Assembly: GCF_023715725.1 (NCBI RefSeq)
Contig: NZ_JAMBOT010000020.1
Coordinates: 1 to 32,035, forward strand
Direction of reading: 5' to 3'
Source: Paenibacillus pasadenensis
GTDB taxonomy: Bacteria > Bacillota > Bacilli > Paenibacillales > Paenibacillaceae
Length of the DNA: 32,035 bases
Both the position numbers and the translations under genes were made by a program. This document shows positions 14,769 through 22,470 of this stretch, piece by piece. The notes below the pieces were generated by a model, which did not search any database, was not told the DNA's origin, and saw nothing but the letters and a program-made list of their open reading frames with translations. How positions within the stretch are numbered: the stretch's first letter is position 1; each line of letters opens with the position of its first letter.

Positions 14769-15086
14769 TCAAAAGTAAATCTTTGCATTCACATCATTTA
14801 ATGCGATAAACGGATCGGCTAAAAGCATTGCCTTATTTTCTCTTTCACTATATTTTATAGTGTTTAACCATTCAACTAAAGCATTCGCATCATAGTGAAG
14901 AGCATATTTAATTCCGTCTTTAAACGTCCAATATTTGTGATCAACCTTCCTATCGTATAACCATGTTAAAAATTCTTCTCTTAATTCTTTGATATTCTCA
15001 CAAATAACATTTTCACACTCTATATATTGTTGGAATTGTGCAAAATCCACTTCGATTATTATTTTATCCAATCTCCTTTGTCCCAT
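14769..15086 (-). CDS. Hypothetical protein, AT-rich
   Basis: 105 residues, soluble, with no recognised domain. It is rich in aromatic and acidic residues (TWLYDRKVDHKYWTFKDGIKY, then NALVEWLN). A stop codon directly upstream fixes the ATG at 15086; the ribosome site is weak (GGAG 5 nt away). The codon use is clearly more AT-rich than in neighbours such as glmS, which suggests horizontal acquisition. Size and composition would suit an immunity or antitoxin-type protein, but no toxin partner is visible, so this is only a guess. Confidence 0.5.
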   Translation of the reverse strand: MGQRRLDKIIIEVDFAQFQQYIECENVICENIKELREEFLTWLYDRKVDHKYWTFKDGIKYALHYDANALVEWLNTIKYSERENKAMLLADPFIALNDVNAKIYF

Positions 15087-15209
15087 AATGCTCCACTACC
15101 CAATAGCTGTACCTCCTTGCTAATGCTCCAGTCGCAAATGCAAATTGAATCCACATAATCCTGAATACAAGTTCAGTATTTGAAATTAAAGGTAAAAAGT
15201 GTAATCTCC

Positions 15210-15566
15210 TCATTCGGAACAGGAGGACTTCCATTTACGTTGATTGATGTATTGCTCACCCCACTCGTCCAATTGGTCAAATATTGATTTCAGCGTCATT
15301 CCAAATTCACTCATTTCATAGACAACTTTTGGCGGTACTTGATTATAAACCGTACGAATGATGATGCCGGCTTCCTCCAATTCTCGAAGTTGCTGAGTTA
15401 ACATTTTGTGTGTAATATCGGGAATTTGCTTTTTTAATTCACTCGTTCTCTTGGGTCCGGATCCACAGTTTAAGTGACATAAAATTAATAATTTCCATTT
15501 CCCTCCTATAACCTCCAGTGCCGCTTCGGCAGGGATGTTAAACGTTCGTATATTCTGCATTTTCAT
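15210..15566 (-). CDS. HxlR-family transcriptional regulator
   Basis: 118 residues. The family pattern is complete: EAALEVIGGKWKLLILCHLNCGSGPKRTSELKKQIPDITHKMLTQQLRELEEAGII, then the wing VPPKVVYEMSEFGMTL and the C-terminal LDEWGEQY. Cysteines occur at the end of the GGKWKLLILC helix, in LNCG, and near the C-terminus (SSCSE). Bacillales HxlR proteins such as YodB sense quinones and diamide through a Cys, so a redox role is plausible. AAGGGGG lies 7 nt before the ATG. It is divergent from an NAD(P)H oxidoreductase, the classical regulator/target arrangement. Confidence 0.9.
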   Translation of the reverse strand: MKMQNIRTFNIPAEAALEVIGGKWKLLILCHLNCGSGPKRTSELKKQIPDITHKMLTQQLRELEEAGIIIRTVYNQVPPKVVYEMSEFGMTLKSIFDQLDEWGEQYINQRKWKSSCSE

Positions 15567-15597
15567 GGAATAACCCCCTTAAATGGATTGGTTAGAA

Positions 15598-15652
15598 TAG
15601 GTACTTTTTGGTGCCTATATTACCTTTTAGTTCCTATTGTACAAAAAAGTGC
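15598..15652 (-). promoter_or_regulatory. hxlR promoter with two related operator-like dyads
   Basis: Minus strand TTGTAC (15644-15639), 16-nt spacer, TAATAT (15622-15617). Site 1 (15598-15617) is TAGGTAC-N6-GTGCCTA, a dyad with one mismatch, just downstream of the -10. Site 2 (15639-15652) repeats the GTAC-N6-GTGC core over the -35 box. This is a layout expected for autorepression. Confidence 0.6.
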
Positions 15653-15675
15653 GTTCTTCCTTTTTTTTGCATCCC

Positions 15676-15708
15676 ATAAGATAATCTTATCGTACCTCAT
15701 TCGAGGTA
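15676..15708 (+). promoter_or_regulatory. Two adjacent palindromes upstream of the oxidoreductase gene
   Basis: ATAAGATAATCTTAT (15676-15690) is a perfect 15-bp dyad, and TACCTC-ATTC-GAGGTA (15693-15708) is a perfect 16-bp dyad. They lie 29-61 nt before the ATG at 15737, where a promoter is expected. They are candidate binding sites for the divergent HxlR protein or another regulator. Confidence 0.5.
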
Positions 15709-15736
15709 AAAAAGTGGAAAATGGAAGGTGCCGACT

Positions 15737-16330
15737 ATGAAAATCTTGACCGTTGTTTCGCACCCTAGGGTACAATCCTTAACCTTTTCGGTTGCAGATA
15801 GATTTACACAGGGCCTCACTGATGCGGGACATGAGACGGAAGTGCTTGATCTGCATCGCAGCGGGTTTAATCCTGTATTGTGGGAGGCCGATGAACCCGA
15901 TTCGTCATCTGAAAATAAGATCTACTCCCCCGAGGTTGAGACAGAAATCGAACGAATGAAGCAACACGATGCTCTCGCCTATATTTTTCCTATATGGTGG
16001 CACAGTTTCCCAGCCATGCTAAAGGGATACATCGATCGAGTTTGGAACAATGGTTTTGCGTACGACTCCAACAAACTGCATCATAAAAAAGTATTGTGGA
16101 TTGGTCTAGCATCGGCTCCAAAAGAACACTATGAGAAGTACGAGTACGACAAAATGATGAGCCATCACCTTAACATCGGAATTGCCGGTTTCTGCGGAGT
16201 CTCTAATAGCAAGGTTGAAATATTGTATGACACTTTGAATTCAAGACCGGAAACTTTCGAAAAACTCCTGGCGCAAGCGTATCATCTCGGACTATTTTAT
16301 GACAACGATTTAAAGTCCGTTGCTCAATAA
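15737..16330 (+). CDS. NAD(P)H oxidoreductase of the flavodoxin-like quinone-reductase family
   Basis: 197 residues from the ATG at 15737 (MKILTVV), which has GGAAGG 8 nt upstream; a GTG 9 nt earlier is less likely. The N-terminus LTVVSHPRVQSLTFSVADRF is the flavin phosphate-binding loop of the NQO/MdaB-type group. The motif YIFPIWWHSFPAMLKGYIDRVWNNGFAY is the family signature that binds the isoalloxazine ring. Role: two-electron reduction of quinones or related electrophiles using NAD(P)H and FMN/FAD, in the cytoplasm. Divergent HxlR regulator upstream, strong terminator downstream. Confidence 0.9.
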   Translation: MKILTVVSHPRVQSLTFSVADRFTQGLTDAGHETEVLDLHRSGFNPVLWEADEPDSSSENKIYSPEVETEIERMKQHDALAYIFPIWWHSFPAMLKGYIDRVWNNGFAYDSNKLHHKKVLWIGLASAPKEHYEKYEYDKMMSHHLNIGIAGFCGVSNSKVEILYDTLNSRPETFEKLLAQAYHLGLFYDNDLKSVAQ

Positions 16331-16341
16331 TTCATTTTTCG

Positions 16342-16380
16342 CGAAGCCATTCTCCCCACGAGAATGGCTTCGCTTATTTT
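16342..16380 (+). terminator. Terminator of the oxidoreductase gene
   Basis: Perfect 13-bp stem CGAAGCCATTCTC / GAGAATGGCTTCG with loop CCCAC, followed by CTTATTTT. Confidence 0.9.
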
Positions 16381-16585
16381 AAAATAGATTTTGAAGAAAA
16401 CTGCCAGTTAGCTTAACTGACCTGTCTTCCAGTAGTCCAACCGAAATCACTAGTCGATCTTTCTATTGATGGCACAACTTGTACTCACAGCCACGAAAGA
16501 TAATCTGCTCCTGTTCCTTGCCCTCTGCCTTCTTTGATGAATCTATAAACCTTTGGATTACACTTTGCCAAGACGAAAATACCCC

Positions 16586-16623
16586 TTTAAAAGAGAACAG
16601 GGCTACCCGAAGGCAGCCCCGTT
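16586..16623 (-). terminator. Terminator-like hairpin downstream of glmS
   Basis: Minus strand AACGGGGCTGCC-TTCG-GGTAGCCCTGTT, a 12-bp stem with two G-U pairs and a stable UUCG loop, followed by CTCTTTT. It lies about 160 nt beyond the glmS stop, on the far side of the Tn7-like end. The remaining bases of 16381-16691 show no gene or other structure that I recognise. Confidence 0.6.
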
Positions 16624-16691
16624 TGGAGTCATAATGTTTCAATTCTATAGACAGTAGAAAAGCTCCTAGTAGCAGTATTGCCGATTGCGTC

Positions 16692-16759
16692 AGTCTACTA
16701 CTTTATTTTCCAAGTCTAACACTTTATTTATCAGTCTAATACTTTATTTTGTTTAGACA
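16692..16759 (-). mobile_element. Putative end of a Tn7-like transposon at the glmS attachment site
   Basis: Read away from glmS (minus strand), the sequence begins TGTCTAAACAAAATAAAG at 16759. It contains three 21-bp-spaced units with the core AAATAAAGTnnTAGACT (plus-strand units AGTCTA at 16692, 16713 and 16734). Its first base is the 25th nt after the glmS stop codon (16784), essentially where Tn7 inserts. Tn7 ends start with TGT and carry several ~22-bp TnsB sites containing ACAAAATA and ending in ACT; the resemblance is in layout and partly in sequence. No tns gene and no second end are visible, so this is either one end of a long element extending left or a relic. Confidence 0.5.
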
Positions 16760-16783
16760 GAATCATGATGTTATTCCCAATCC

Positions 16784-18616
16784 CTACTCCACCGTCACGC
16801 TCTTCGCCAAGTTCCTTGGCTTATCCACGTCGTTGCCTCTTGCGAGGGAAGCGTGGTAGCTGAGTATCTGGAGCGGCACAACCGACAGAGCCGGCGTGAG
16901 CAGCGGCAGCGTGCGAGGGATGGAGAACACCTCGTCGACGGACTTCAGCACTTCGCCTTCGTAGCCGGCGTTGGCAATGCCGAGGACATGCGCGCCGCGC
17001 GCCTTTACTTCCTTGATGTTGCTCAGCGTTTTTTCGTACAGGTCCTCCTGCGTCACCAGCGCGATGACCGGAATACCATCCTCGATCAGTGCCAGCGTGC
17101 CGTGCTTCAGCTCACCCGCCGCATAAGCCTCGGAGTGGATGTAGCTGATCTCCTTCAGCTTCAGCGAGCCTTCCTGAGCGACAGCGAAGTCCAGGCCGCG
17201 GCCAATGAAGAACAGGTTGTCATGCTTCGACATCGCTTCGGCAACCGTTTTGAACAGCTCTGCCTGCTCCAAAATGCTTTCGACCTGCTCCGGCAGCTTG
17301 TGCATCGCTGCGACAATCTCCTCCACCTGCTGCGCCTGCGCCATGCCGCGCTCTTGGGCCAGATAAAGGCCGAGCAGATAAAACGCAATCAGCTGAGAGG
17401 TGTATGCTTTCGTCGAGGCGACGGCAATTTCCGGCCCAGCCCACGTTGTAATGACATCATCCGCCTCACGGGCAACCGAGCTGCCGACAACGTTCGTAAT
17501 CGCCAGTACGCGCGCGCCATTGCGCTTCGCTTCGCGCAGAGCCGCCAGCGTATCCGCCGTTTCGCCGGATTGGCTGACAACGATGACGAGCGTATCCGGC
17601 GTAATGATCGGCGAGCGGTAACGATATTCCGAAGCTACATCCGTTTCAACCGGGATACGAGCTAGGCTCTCAATAACCGTTTTGCCAACCAGACCGGCAT
17701 GGAACGCCGTGCCGCAAGCTACGATGTGGATACGGGAAATGCCGCGAAGCTGCTCGTTCGACATGCCGATTTCCTTGAGTACGACCGATTTTCCGTCTTC
17801 GCTGATGCGGCCCATCATCGTGTCGCGGTAAGCCTTCGGCTGCTCATGGATTTCCTTGAGCATGAAATGCTCAAAACCCGCTTTTTCAGCGGTAACGAGA
17901 TCCCAGTCGACATGGAATATTTCCTTGGAAATAATGTCGCCGTTCGTCGTCATCAGTTCGACACCGGAGCGCGTCAAAACCGCCATTTCGCCATCGTTCA
18001 AAATATAAACGTTACGCGTGTATTCCAAAATGGCCGGAATATCCGAGCCGATAAAGTTCTCGTTCTCACCGATGCCGATGACCAGCGGACTCGCAAAACG
18101 CACAGCTACAAGCTTTGTCGGCTCATACTCCGTCAGTACGCCCAGCGCATACGCACCTCTCATGCGTTTTACAGCGCGCTGCACAGCGGTGACGATGTCG
18201 CCATGGTACTCATCGGCAATGAGATGTGAAATGACCTCGGTGTCGGTTTCCGACACGAAAATATGCCCTTTAGCGGAAAGCTCTTCCTTGAGATCCAGGT
18301 AGTTTTCGACAATGCCGTTATGCACAACCGAAAACTTGGAGCTGTTGTCCGTATGCGGATGGGAATTCACGTCGGAAGGCTTGCCGTGCGTCGCCCAGCG
18401 CGTATGCCCGATGCCGACCGAGCCTGCAATCGGCTCGTTTTTCAGCTTATCCTCCAGCATCGCCAGACGGCCCTTGGATTTGCGGATCTCCAGCCCATTG
18501 TCCGTGAACACGGCAATGCCAGCGGAGTCATAGCCGCGGTACTCCAGCTTTTTGAGACCTTCGATCAGAACTTCCTTCGAATCCCGGTTTCCGATATAGC
18601 CAACGATTCCACACAT
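16784..18616 (-). CDS. glmS: Glutamine-fructose-6-phosphate aminotransferase (isomerizing)
   Basis: 610 residues. It converts fructose-6-phosphate and glutamine to glucosamine-6-phosphate, the first step to UDP-GlcNAc and peptidoglycan. The start ATG at 18616 gives MCGIVGYIGNR, where Cys2 becomes the N-terminal nucleophile of the glutaminase domain (about 1-220; GHTRWATHGKPSDVNSHPH and HNGIVENY are clear). Two SIS sugar-isomerase domains follow (about 285-425 and 455-600), with CGTAFHAG, SQSGETADTLAAL, STKAYTSQ and GRGLDFAVAQEGSLKLKEISYIHSEAYAAGELKHG, and the family terminus PRNLAKSVTVE. AGG lies about 9 nt before the ATG. The 5' leader carries a glmS ribozyme, so the product feeds back on its own mRNA. 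The gene lies downstream of glmM and has its own promoter. Confidence 0.98.
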   Translation of the reverse strand: MCGIVGYIGNRDSKEVLIEGLKKLEYRGYDSAGIAVFTDNGLEIRKSKGRLAMLEDKLKNEPIAGSVGIGHTRWATHGKPSDVNSHPHTDNSSKFSVVHNGIVENYLDLKEELSAKGHIFVSETDTEVISHLIADEYHGDIVTAVQRAVKRMRGAYALGVLTEYEPTKLVAVRFASPLVIGIGENENFIGSDIPAILEYTRNVYILNDGEMAVLTRSGVELMTTNGDIISKEIFHVDWDLVTAEKAGFEHFMLKEIHEQPKAYRDTMMGRISEDGKSVVLKEIGMSNEQLRGISRIHIVACGTAFHAGLVGKTVIESLARIPVETDVASEYRYRSPIITPDTLVIVVSQSGETADTLAALREAKRNGARVLAITNVVGSSVAREADDVITTWAGPEIAVASTKAYTSQLIAFYLLGLYLAQERGMAQAQQVEEIVAAMHKLPEQVESILEQAELFKTVAEAMSKHDNLFFIGRGLDFAVAQEGSLKLKEISYIHSEAYAAGELKHGTLALIEDGIPVIALVTQEDLYEKTLSNIKEVKARGAHVLGIANAGYEGEVLKSVDEVFSIPRTLPLLTPALSVVPLQILSYHASLARGNDVDKPRNLAKSVTVE

Positions 18617-18884
18617 AAAAATAAACCTCCGTATGCGGCTGCAAGCCGCTACGGTCAAGATGCCCTGAATGATGGCTATTCAGCATATTTAATTAAGCCT
18701 TTGGCCCACAGCCAAGGCATCCGACCGCATAAAGCGGCTTGCCCGCTCTTCTAAGTTAATAGGATACATTTTATCAAGCCGTCTCCCTGATCGGGGCAGC
18801 AAAATGAGCAAAGCCGATAAGCGGCTGACTATGACAAATACAACACGGGTACGGCAAAGCCGAGTCCCGCCCTCAAGCCTATTC

Positions 18885-19207
18885 AAGCATGTGTGCCATT
18901 CGTTTGTAGAACCGGTTGCCCGCGTCCTTTTGCGATAATGGCTGTCGATGTCATGCTTCACCGGAAGGTCCCCGCCGAATAATTCGAACACCTTCACCTC
19001 GTCAGCTTGTTTCAGCGCGCCGGTCGTCCAATTCAATCGCCTCTTGCGAAACGATCGCTCCGCCAAGCCTCGGCTTTAGCCCTCAGGCTGCCGCTGGCTA
19101 TCCGCCGGAGCGCGGCTCAGATGAGCCGCTCCTCAAGTCCCTCTCCCGCTTCGGAGCGGAAGGGCCGGTTGGTAATTCCACGCTGTTGTTATACAAGCTC
19201 TGGCGCT
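18885..19207 (-). ncRNA. glmS ribozyme (glucosamine-6-phosphate-activated self-cleaving riboswitch)
   Basis: Minus strand, cleavage expected between A19207 and G19206 in ATAA|GCGCCAGAGCTTG, which matches the conserved nGCGCC start. The core follows at about 19003: GACGAGG, then TCGAATTATTCGGCGGGGACC, which matches the conserved P2.1/P2.2/P3 segment (B. subtilis has TCGAATTTTCGGCGG). P1 is formed by AGCTTGT (19199-19193) and ACAAGCT (19010-19004). The helix continues as CAGCG/CGCTG and encloses about 180 nt of GC-rich hairpins, much longer than the few bases typical there. The 3' boundary is approximate. When GlcN6P is high, cleavage destabilises the glmS mRNA. The 260 nt between ribozyme and start codon hold no other element that I recognise. 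Confidence 0.9.
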
Positions 19208-19262
19208 TATATTGCGGAGTAACCTCTATCCTCACTTTCCTTCTGGAATCACAATACATTCT

Positions 19263-19291
19263 ATCATATTCAATGAAGCCGCCGAGCGCAA
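19263..19291 (-). promoter_or_regulatory. glmS promoter
   Basis: Minus strand TTGCGC (19291-19286), 17-nt spacer, TATGAT (19268-19263). Transcription would start about 50 nt before the ribozyme cleavage site, the normal arrangement. Confidence 0.6.
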
Positions 19292-19410
19292 CCTAAATTT
19301 CCGGAAAATGCTTCCTTGCGCTGCCTCGCCCCTAACCCCGGTGCTGCAACGTCATTAACCTTTGGCCTTTACCCATGAAACACAGCTCATTCAAACCATC
19401 CTTCATACAG

Positions 19411-19456
19411 AAAAAAGCGGAACCAAAACCAAGCCGGAAGAAGAAGAATCCGCTTT
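19411..19456 (-). terminator. Terminator after glmM
   Basis: AAAGCGGA and TCCGCTTT pair around a 27-nt loop and are followed by TTTC on the minus strand, about 65 nt after the glmM stop. It separates the cda-glmM operon from glmS, which then relies on its own promoter. Confidence 0.7.
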
Positions 19457-19521
19457 GCGCCTTCTTCAATACGGCCTAGCTTTTGATTCCGCCTCCAATA
19501 TTCCGATTAAACTCGGCCGTA

Positions 19522-20862
19522 TTAGCCGAGCTCGGATTTTACAACATGAACGATCTCATCGACATAAGCCGCAACCTGTTCCTTGTCCGGACCTTCCGCC
19601 ATGACACGAATGAGCGACTCCGTACCGGATGGACGGACGAGCACTCGGCCGTTGTCGCCAAGCTCCTGCTCCACCTTCTGTACCGCAGCGAGAATAGCTT
19701 CATTGTCGTTATACAGCGACTTGTCGGCTACACGTACGTTAATAAGCACTTGCGGATATTTGCGCATCAGCCCTTTAAGCTCGCTAAGCTTACGGCCGGA
19801 TTTCGCCAGCGTATCCGTCAGCTGCAGCGCGGTCAGAATGCCGTCACCTGTCGTATTATAATCGAGGAAAATAACGTGCCCGGACTGCTCGCCGCCCAGG
19901 TTAAAGCCGCCGCGGCGCATTTCCTCCATAACATAACGATCGCCGACAGCGGTGCGGGCCGTTCCCAGACCAAGCCCTTCCGCCGCTTTGAAAAAGCCGA
20001 TGTTGCTCATGACCGTCGTAACGACCGTATCGTTTTTGAGCGTCCCGGCACGTTTCATCGCATCTCCGCAGATGCACAGGATGTAATCGCCGTCGACCTC
20101 TTCGCCGTTTTCGTCAATGGCAATCAGGCGGTCGGCGTCTCCGTCAAAGCTCAAGCCAAAATCCGCCCCATGACGCAGCACTTCATCACGCAGATATTCC
20201 GGATGTGTGGAACCGACGCCATCGTTGATGTTGCTGCCGTTCGGCTCCGCACCAACAGTGATGATCTCAGCACCCAGCTCGCGGAAAATTTGCGGCGCAA
20301 GCTCGTAAGCGGAGCCGTTAGCACAGTCGAGCACGATTTTAAGGCCGTTAAACGACGATGATACCGTGGTTTTCAGGAAATCAAGGTACTCGCGCTTCCC
20401 GCTCTGATGGTCCTCGACCGTTCCAATATCTCCGCCAATCGGACGCGGCAGCTCGTCAGTCTCTGCGTCCATGAGACGCTCAATCTCAAGCTCTCTTTCA
20501 TCCGACAGCTTGAAGCCGTCGCCGCCGAAAAATTTGATGCCGTTGTCCTCGACCGGGTTATGCGAAGCGGAGATCATAACGCCTGCATCCGCGTTCAGCT
20601 TACGCGTCAAATAAGCGACAGCTGGCGTTGAAACGATCCCAAGACGAACAACGCTTGCGCCAATGGAAAGCAGTCCGGCAATAAGCGCGGATTCCAGCAT
20701 TGGCCCGGAAATGCGCGTATCCAATCCAATAACTACCGTCGGTTTATGAGCTCCAGCAGTAAGAACATACCCGCCGCAGCGTCCGATTTTATATGCAAGC
20801 TCTGGTGTGAGCTCCTGATTTGCTACCCCGCGTACTCCGTCGGTTCCGAAATATTTGCCCAT
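19522..20862 (-). CDS. glmM: Phosphoglucosamine mutase
   Basis: 446 residues. It interconverts glucosamine-6-phosphate and glucosamine-1-phosphate, the step after GlmS. Begins MGKYFGTDGVRGVAN (family start). Active-site phosphoserine loop GVMISASHNPVEDNGIKFFG around residue 100; metal loop FDGDADR around 240; sugar-binding GGEQSGH around 325; phosphate-binding RPSGTESLIRVMAEG near the C-terminus. A purine-rich AAGGGG lies 12 nt before this ATG; longer forms upstream lack family support. It follows cdaR by about 210 nt without an obvious terminator, the same order as in B. subtilis. In that species GlmM also binds CdaA and lowers c-di-AMP synthesis. Confidence 0.98.
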   Translation of the reverse strand: MGKYFGTDGVRGVANQELTPELAYKIGRCGGYVLTAGAHKPTVVIGLDTRISGPMLESALIAGLLSIGASVVRLGIVSTPAVAYLTRKLNADAGVMISASHNPVEDNGIKFFGGDGFKLSDERELEIERLMDAETDELPRPIGGDIGTVEDHQSGKREYLDFLKTTVSSSFNGLKIVLDCANGSAYELAPQIFRELGAEIITVGAEPNGSNINDGVGSTHPEYLRDEVLRHGADFGLSFDGDADRLIAIDENGEEVDGDYILCICGDAMKRAGTLKNDTVVTTVMSNIGFFKAAEGLGLGTARTAVGDRYVMEEMRRGGFNLGGEQSGHVIFLDYNTTGDGILTALQLTDTLAKSGRKLSELKGLMRKYPQVLINVRVADKSLYNDNEAILAAVQKVEQELGDNGRVLVRPSGTESLIRVMAEGPDKEQVAAYVDEIVHVVKSELG

Positions 20863-21075
20863 GAATTCATGCTGCCCCTTTTCTGTATGAGTTGACCTCA
20901 GGTTCTTATAAAAGTAACTTGCAGAATTAATCATCCAGCTCATAAAAGATATTTAGGTTTAAAAGTTGATGCCGTTAATAAGGCAGCGGCTTCATTTATC
21001 CAGTTAATTGAATAAGACGCCAATCCATTCCATGTTTAGCCTATCTTACGCCGAGTAGCCCCGTAAAGGTTCCGC

Positions 21076-22470
21076 CTAAGTCGTATTGCCGCCAGGAGGT
21101 TCAGTTTCGATGTTTCCGCTGTTTCCCGGCTCTTCGTTGGAATCATTCCCATTGTTCCCGGGTGCGCCCGGTGAAGGACTTGGAGAGGGAGAGGGAGACG
21201 GAGGCGGCGATTCGTCTCCGCCATCCGGCTGCGTCAAAGTCGGTTCGCTGGCGGTCAGCTTTACCGTTACAGTCGGCTCATCTCCCACTGCTTCCACATA
21301 GTTCGGCAGCGTCAGCTGCAAGCGCACCTTATGCGAGCCTTCCTTTAAATCCTGCATGTTGGCAACAGCCCTAATATCTGCCGCCGTTATGCTCTCCAGC
21401 TCGTCCTTTGTGCCTCGAACCTGAACCGTAACTGTGCTGCCAGCTGGAGCCTCCAGCTTTGCATCCAGGTTGCTGCCGACATTTTCGAACGTAACCGGAA
21501 CCTGCAGCGTCTTCAAATCGGAGGAGGACAGCGTAACCGACACCTTTACCTTGCTCGGCTCCACCGCCTTCATCCCTTCCGGCGGCAGCAGCTCCAGCTC
21601 GACCTCGCCGGATTCGCGAATCTGCGACAGGTCCACGTCTGCGGCAAGCAGATTAACGTTGTCCAGCTGTCCGCGGTCCCCGTAAACCGTAACTTCCTTA
21701 ACCGCCGTGTCAATCGCCTGTAAGGACAAACCCTCCGGCAGCTCGCCTTTATACCCGATTTGCAGAGGCACACGTTTGCCAGGCAGCTTAACAGGGACTT
21801 CCACATCCAGCGTCTCGGGTTCAATGGAAGCTCCCTTTATTTCATTGCCAGACTTGTCAAAGACGATCATGCGGGCTTTTTTGTCTCGGACCGTCTCCTG
21901 CTCACCGTCGACATTGACAAAAATTTTCACCGAGCCGACCCGTGCCAGATCCTGAGCCGGAAGCGTCACTCTCACCGAATCACTCGGCTGAATGATCGGC
22001 GCGCCTAATTCATAACCTTCGGCCGGTTTGCCCTGCGTGACAACGCCCACGTCAAAGGTGCCGCTATCCAGCCTGTCAATGACGACCTGAACCTGGGCTG
22101 GCGATACCGTTACCAGCTCAATGCCTTTTGGCAGCTTGCCTACGGTAAGCGGAATGGTATACGTTCCCGGCCCCTTGCCGCCCAGATTAACGCTGACCGA
22201 ATAGTCATCGTCATCGGCAAACGCGAGTGCCGAACGGCTGCCGCGCACCATCACCCTGGCAACACTCGGCTCCACCAGTTTGAGCGCGTATTCGCTCTGG
22301 TCAAGCCCCTCTGTCTGGATGCTGATCATATCGATGCTTTTGGTTTCGCTGGAAGCGGTGATGCTATTCTGCGTCGACTCCGGATCAAAATGAACGACGG
22401 CCCAGAGCAGAATTCCGATGACGACCGACAATATTTTGACTGCCGTAGGATGGCTCAGCCACTTATCCAT
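21076..22470 (-). CDS. cdaR: CdaA regulatory protein CdaR (YbbR domain protein)
   Basis: 464 residues. One N-terminal membrane anchor (AVKILSVVIGILLWAVVHF), then an extracytoplasmic part with repeated YbbR domains. Each has the pattern P-x-x-V-x-V-x-G and a D-LS/DL strand, for example around residues 45-125, 130-215, 220-300 and 305-390. The C-terminus is an unusual low-complexity tail of about 45 residues (PPPSPSPSPSPSPGAPG, then Asn/Gly/Glu-rich), possibly spanning or contacting the cell wall. CdaR binds and modulates the c-di-AMP cyclase CdaA. The ATG at 22470 has AAGGGG 6 nt upstream and overlaps the cdaA stop codon by 8 nt, so the two are translationally coupled. Confidence 0.95.
   Translation of the reverse strand: MDKWLSHPTAVKILSVVIGILLWAVVHFDPESTQNSITASSETKSIDMISIQTEGLDQSEYALKLVEPSVARVMVRGSRSALAFADDDDYSVSVNLGGKGPGTYTIPLTVGKLPKGIELVTVSPAQVQVVIDRLDSGTFDVGVVTQGKPAEGYELGAPIIQPSDSVRVTLPAQDLARVGSVKIFVNVDGEQETVRDKKARMIVFDKSGNEIKGASIEPETLDVEVPVKLPGKRVPLQIGYKGELPEGLSLQAIDTAVKEVTVYGDRGQLDNVNLLAADVDLSQIRESGEVELELLPPEGMKAVEPSKVKVSVTLSSSDLKTLQVPVTFENVGSNLDAKLEAPAGSTVTVQVRGTKDELESITAADIRAVANMQDLKEGSHKVRLQLTLPNYVEAVGDEPTVTVKLTASEPTLTQPDGGDESPPPSPSPSPSPSPGAPGNNGNDSNEEPGNSGNIETEPPGGNTT

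Noticed and set aside
16536..16580. Possible second end of the Tn7-like element (GAATC followed by TATAAAC)
   Set aside because: The GAATC could be the target duplication, but the bases after it do not begin with TGT and carry no copies of the 21-bp repeat.
16692..16759. CRISPR-like repeat array
   Set aside because: Only three contiguous 21-bp units with no unique spacers; a transposase-binding array explains it better.
18617..18884. Additional small gene (minus-strand frame 18689-19066) upstream of glmS
   Set aside because: It runs through the glmS ribozyme core and has no ribosome site or domain.
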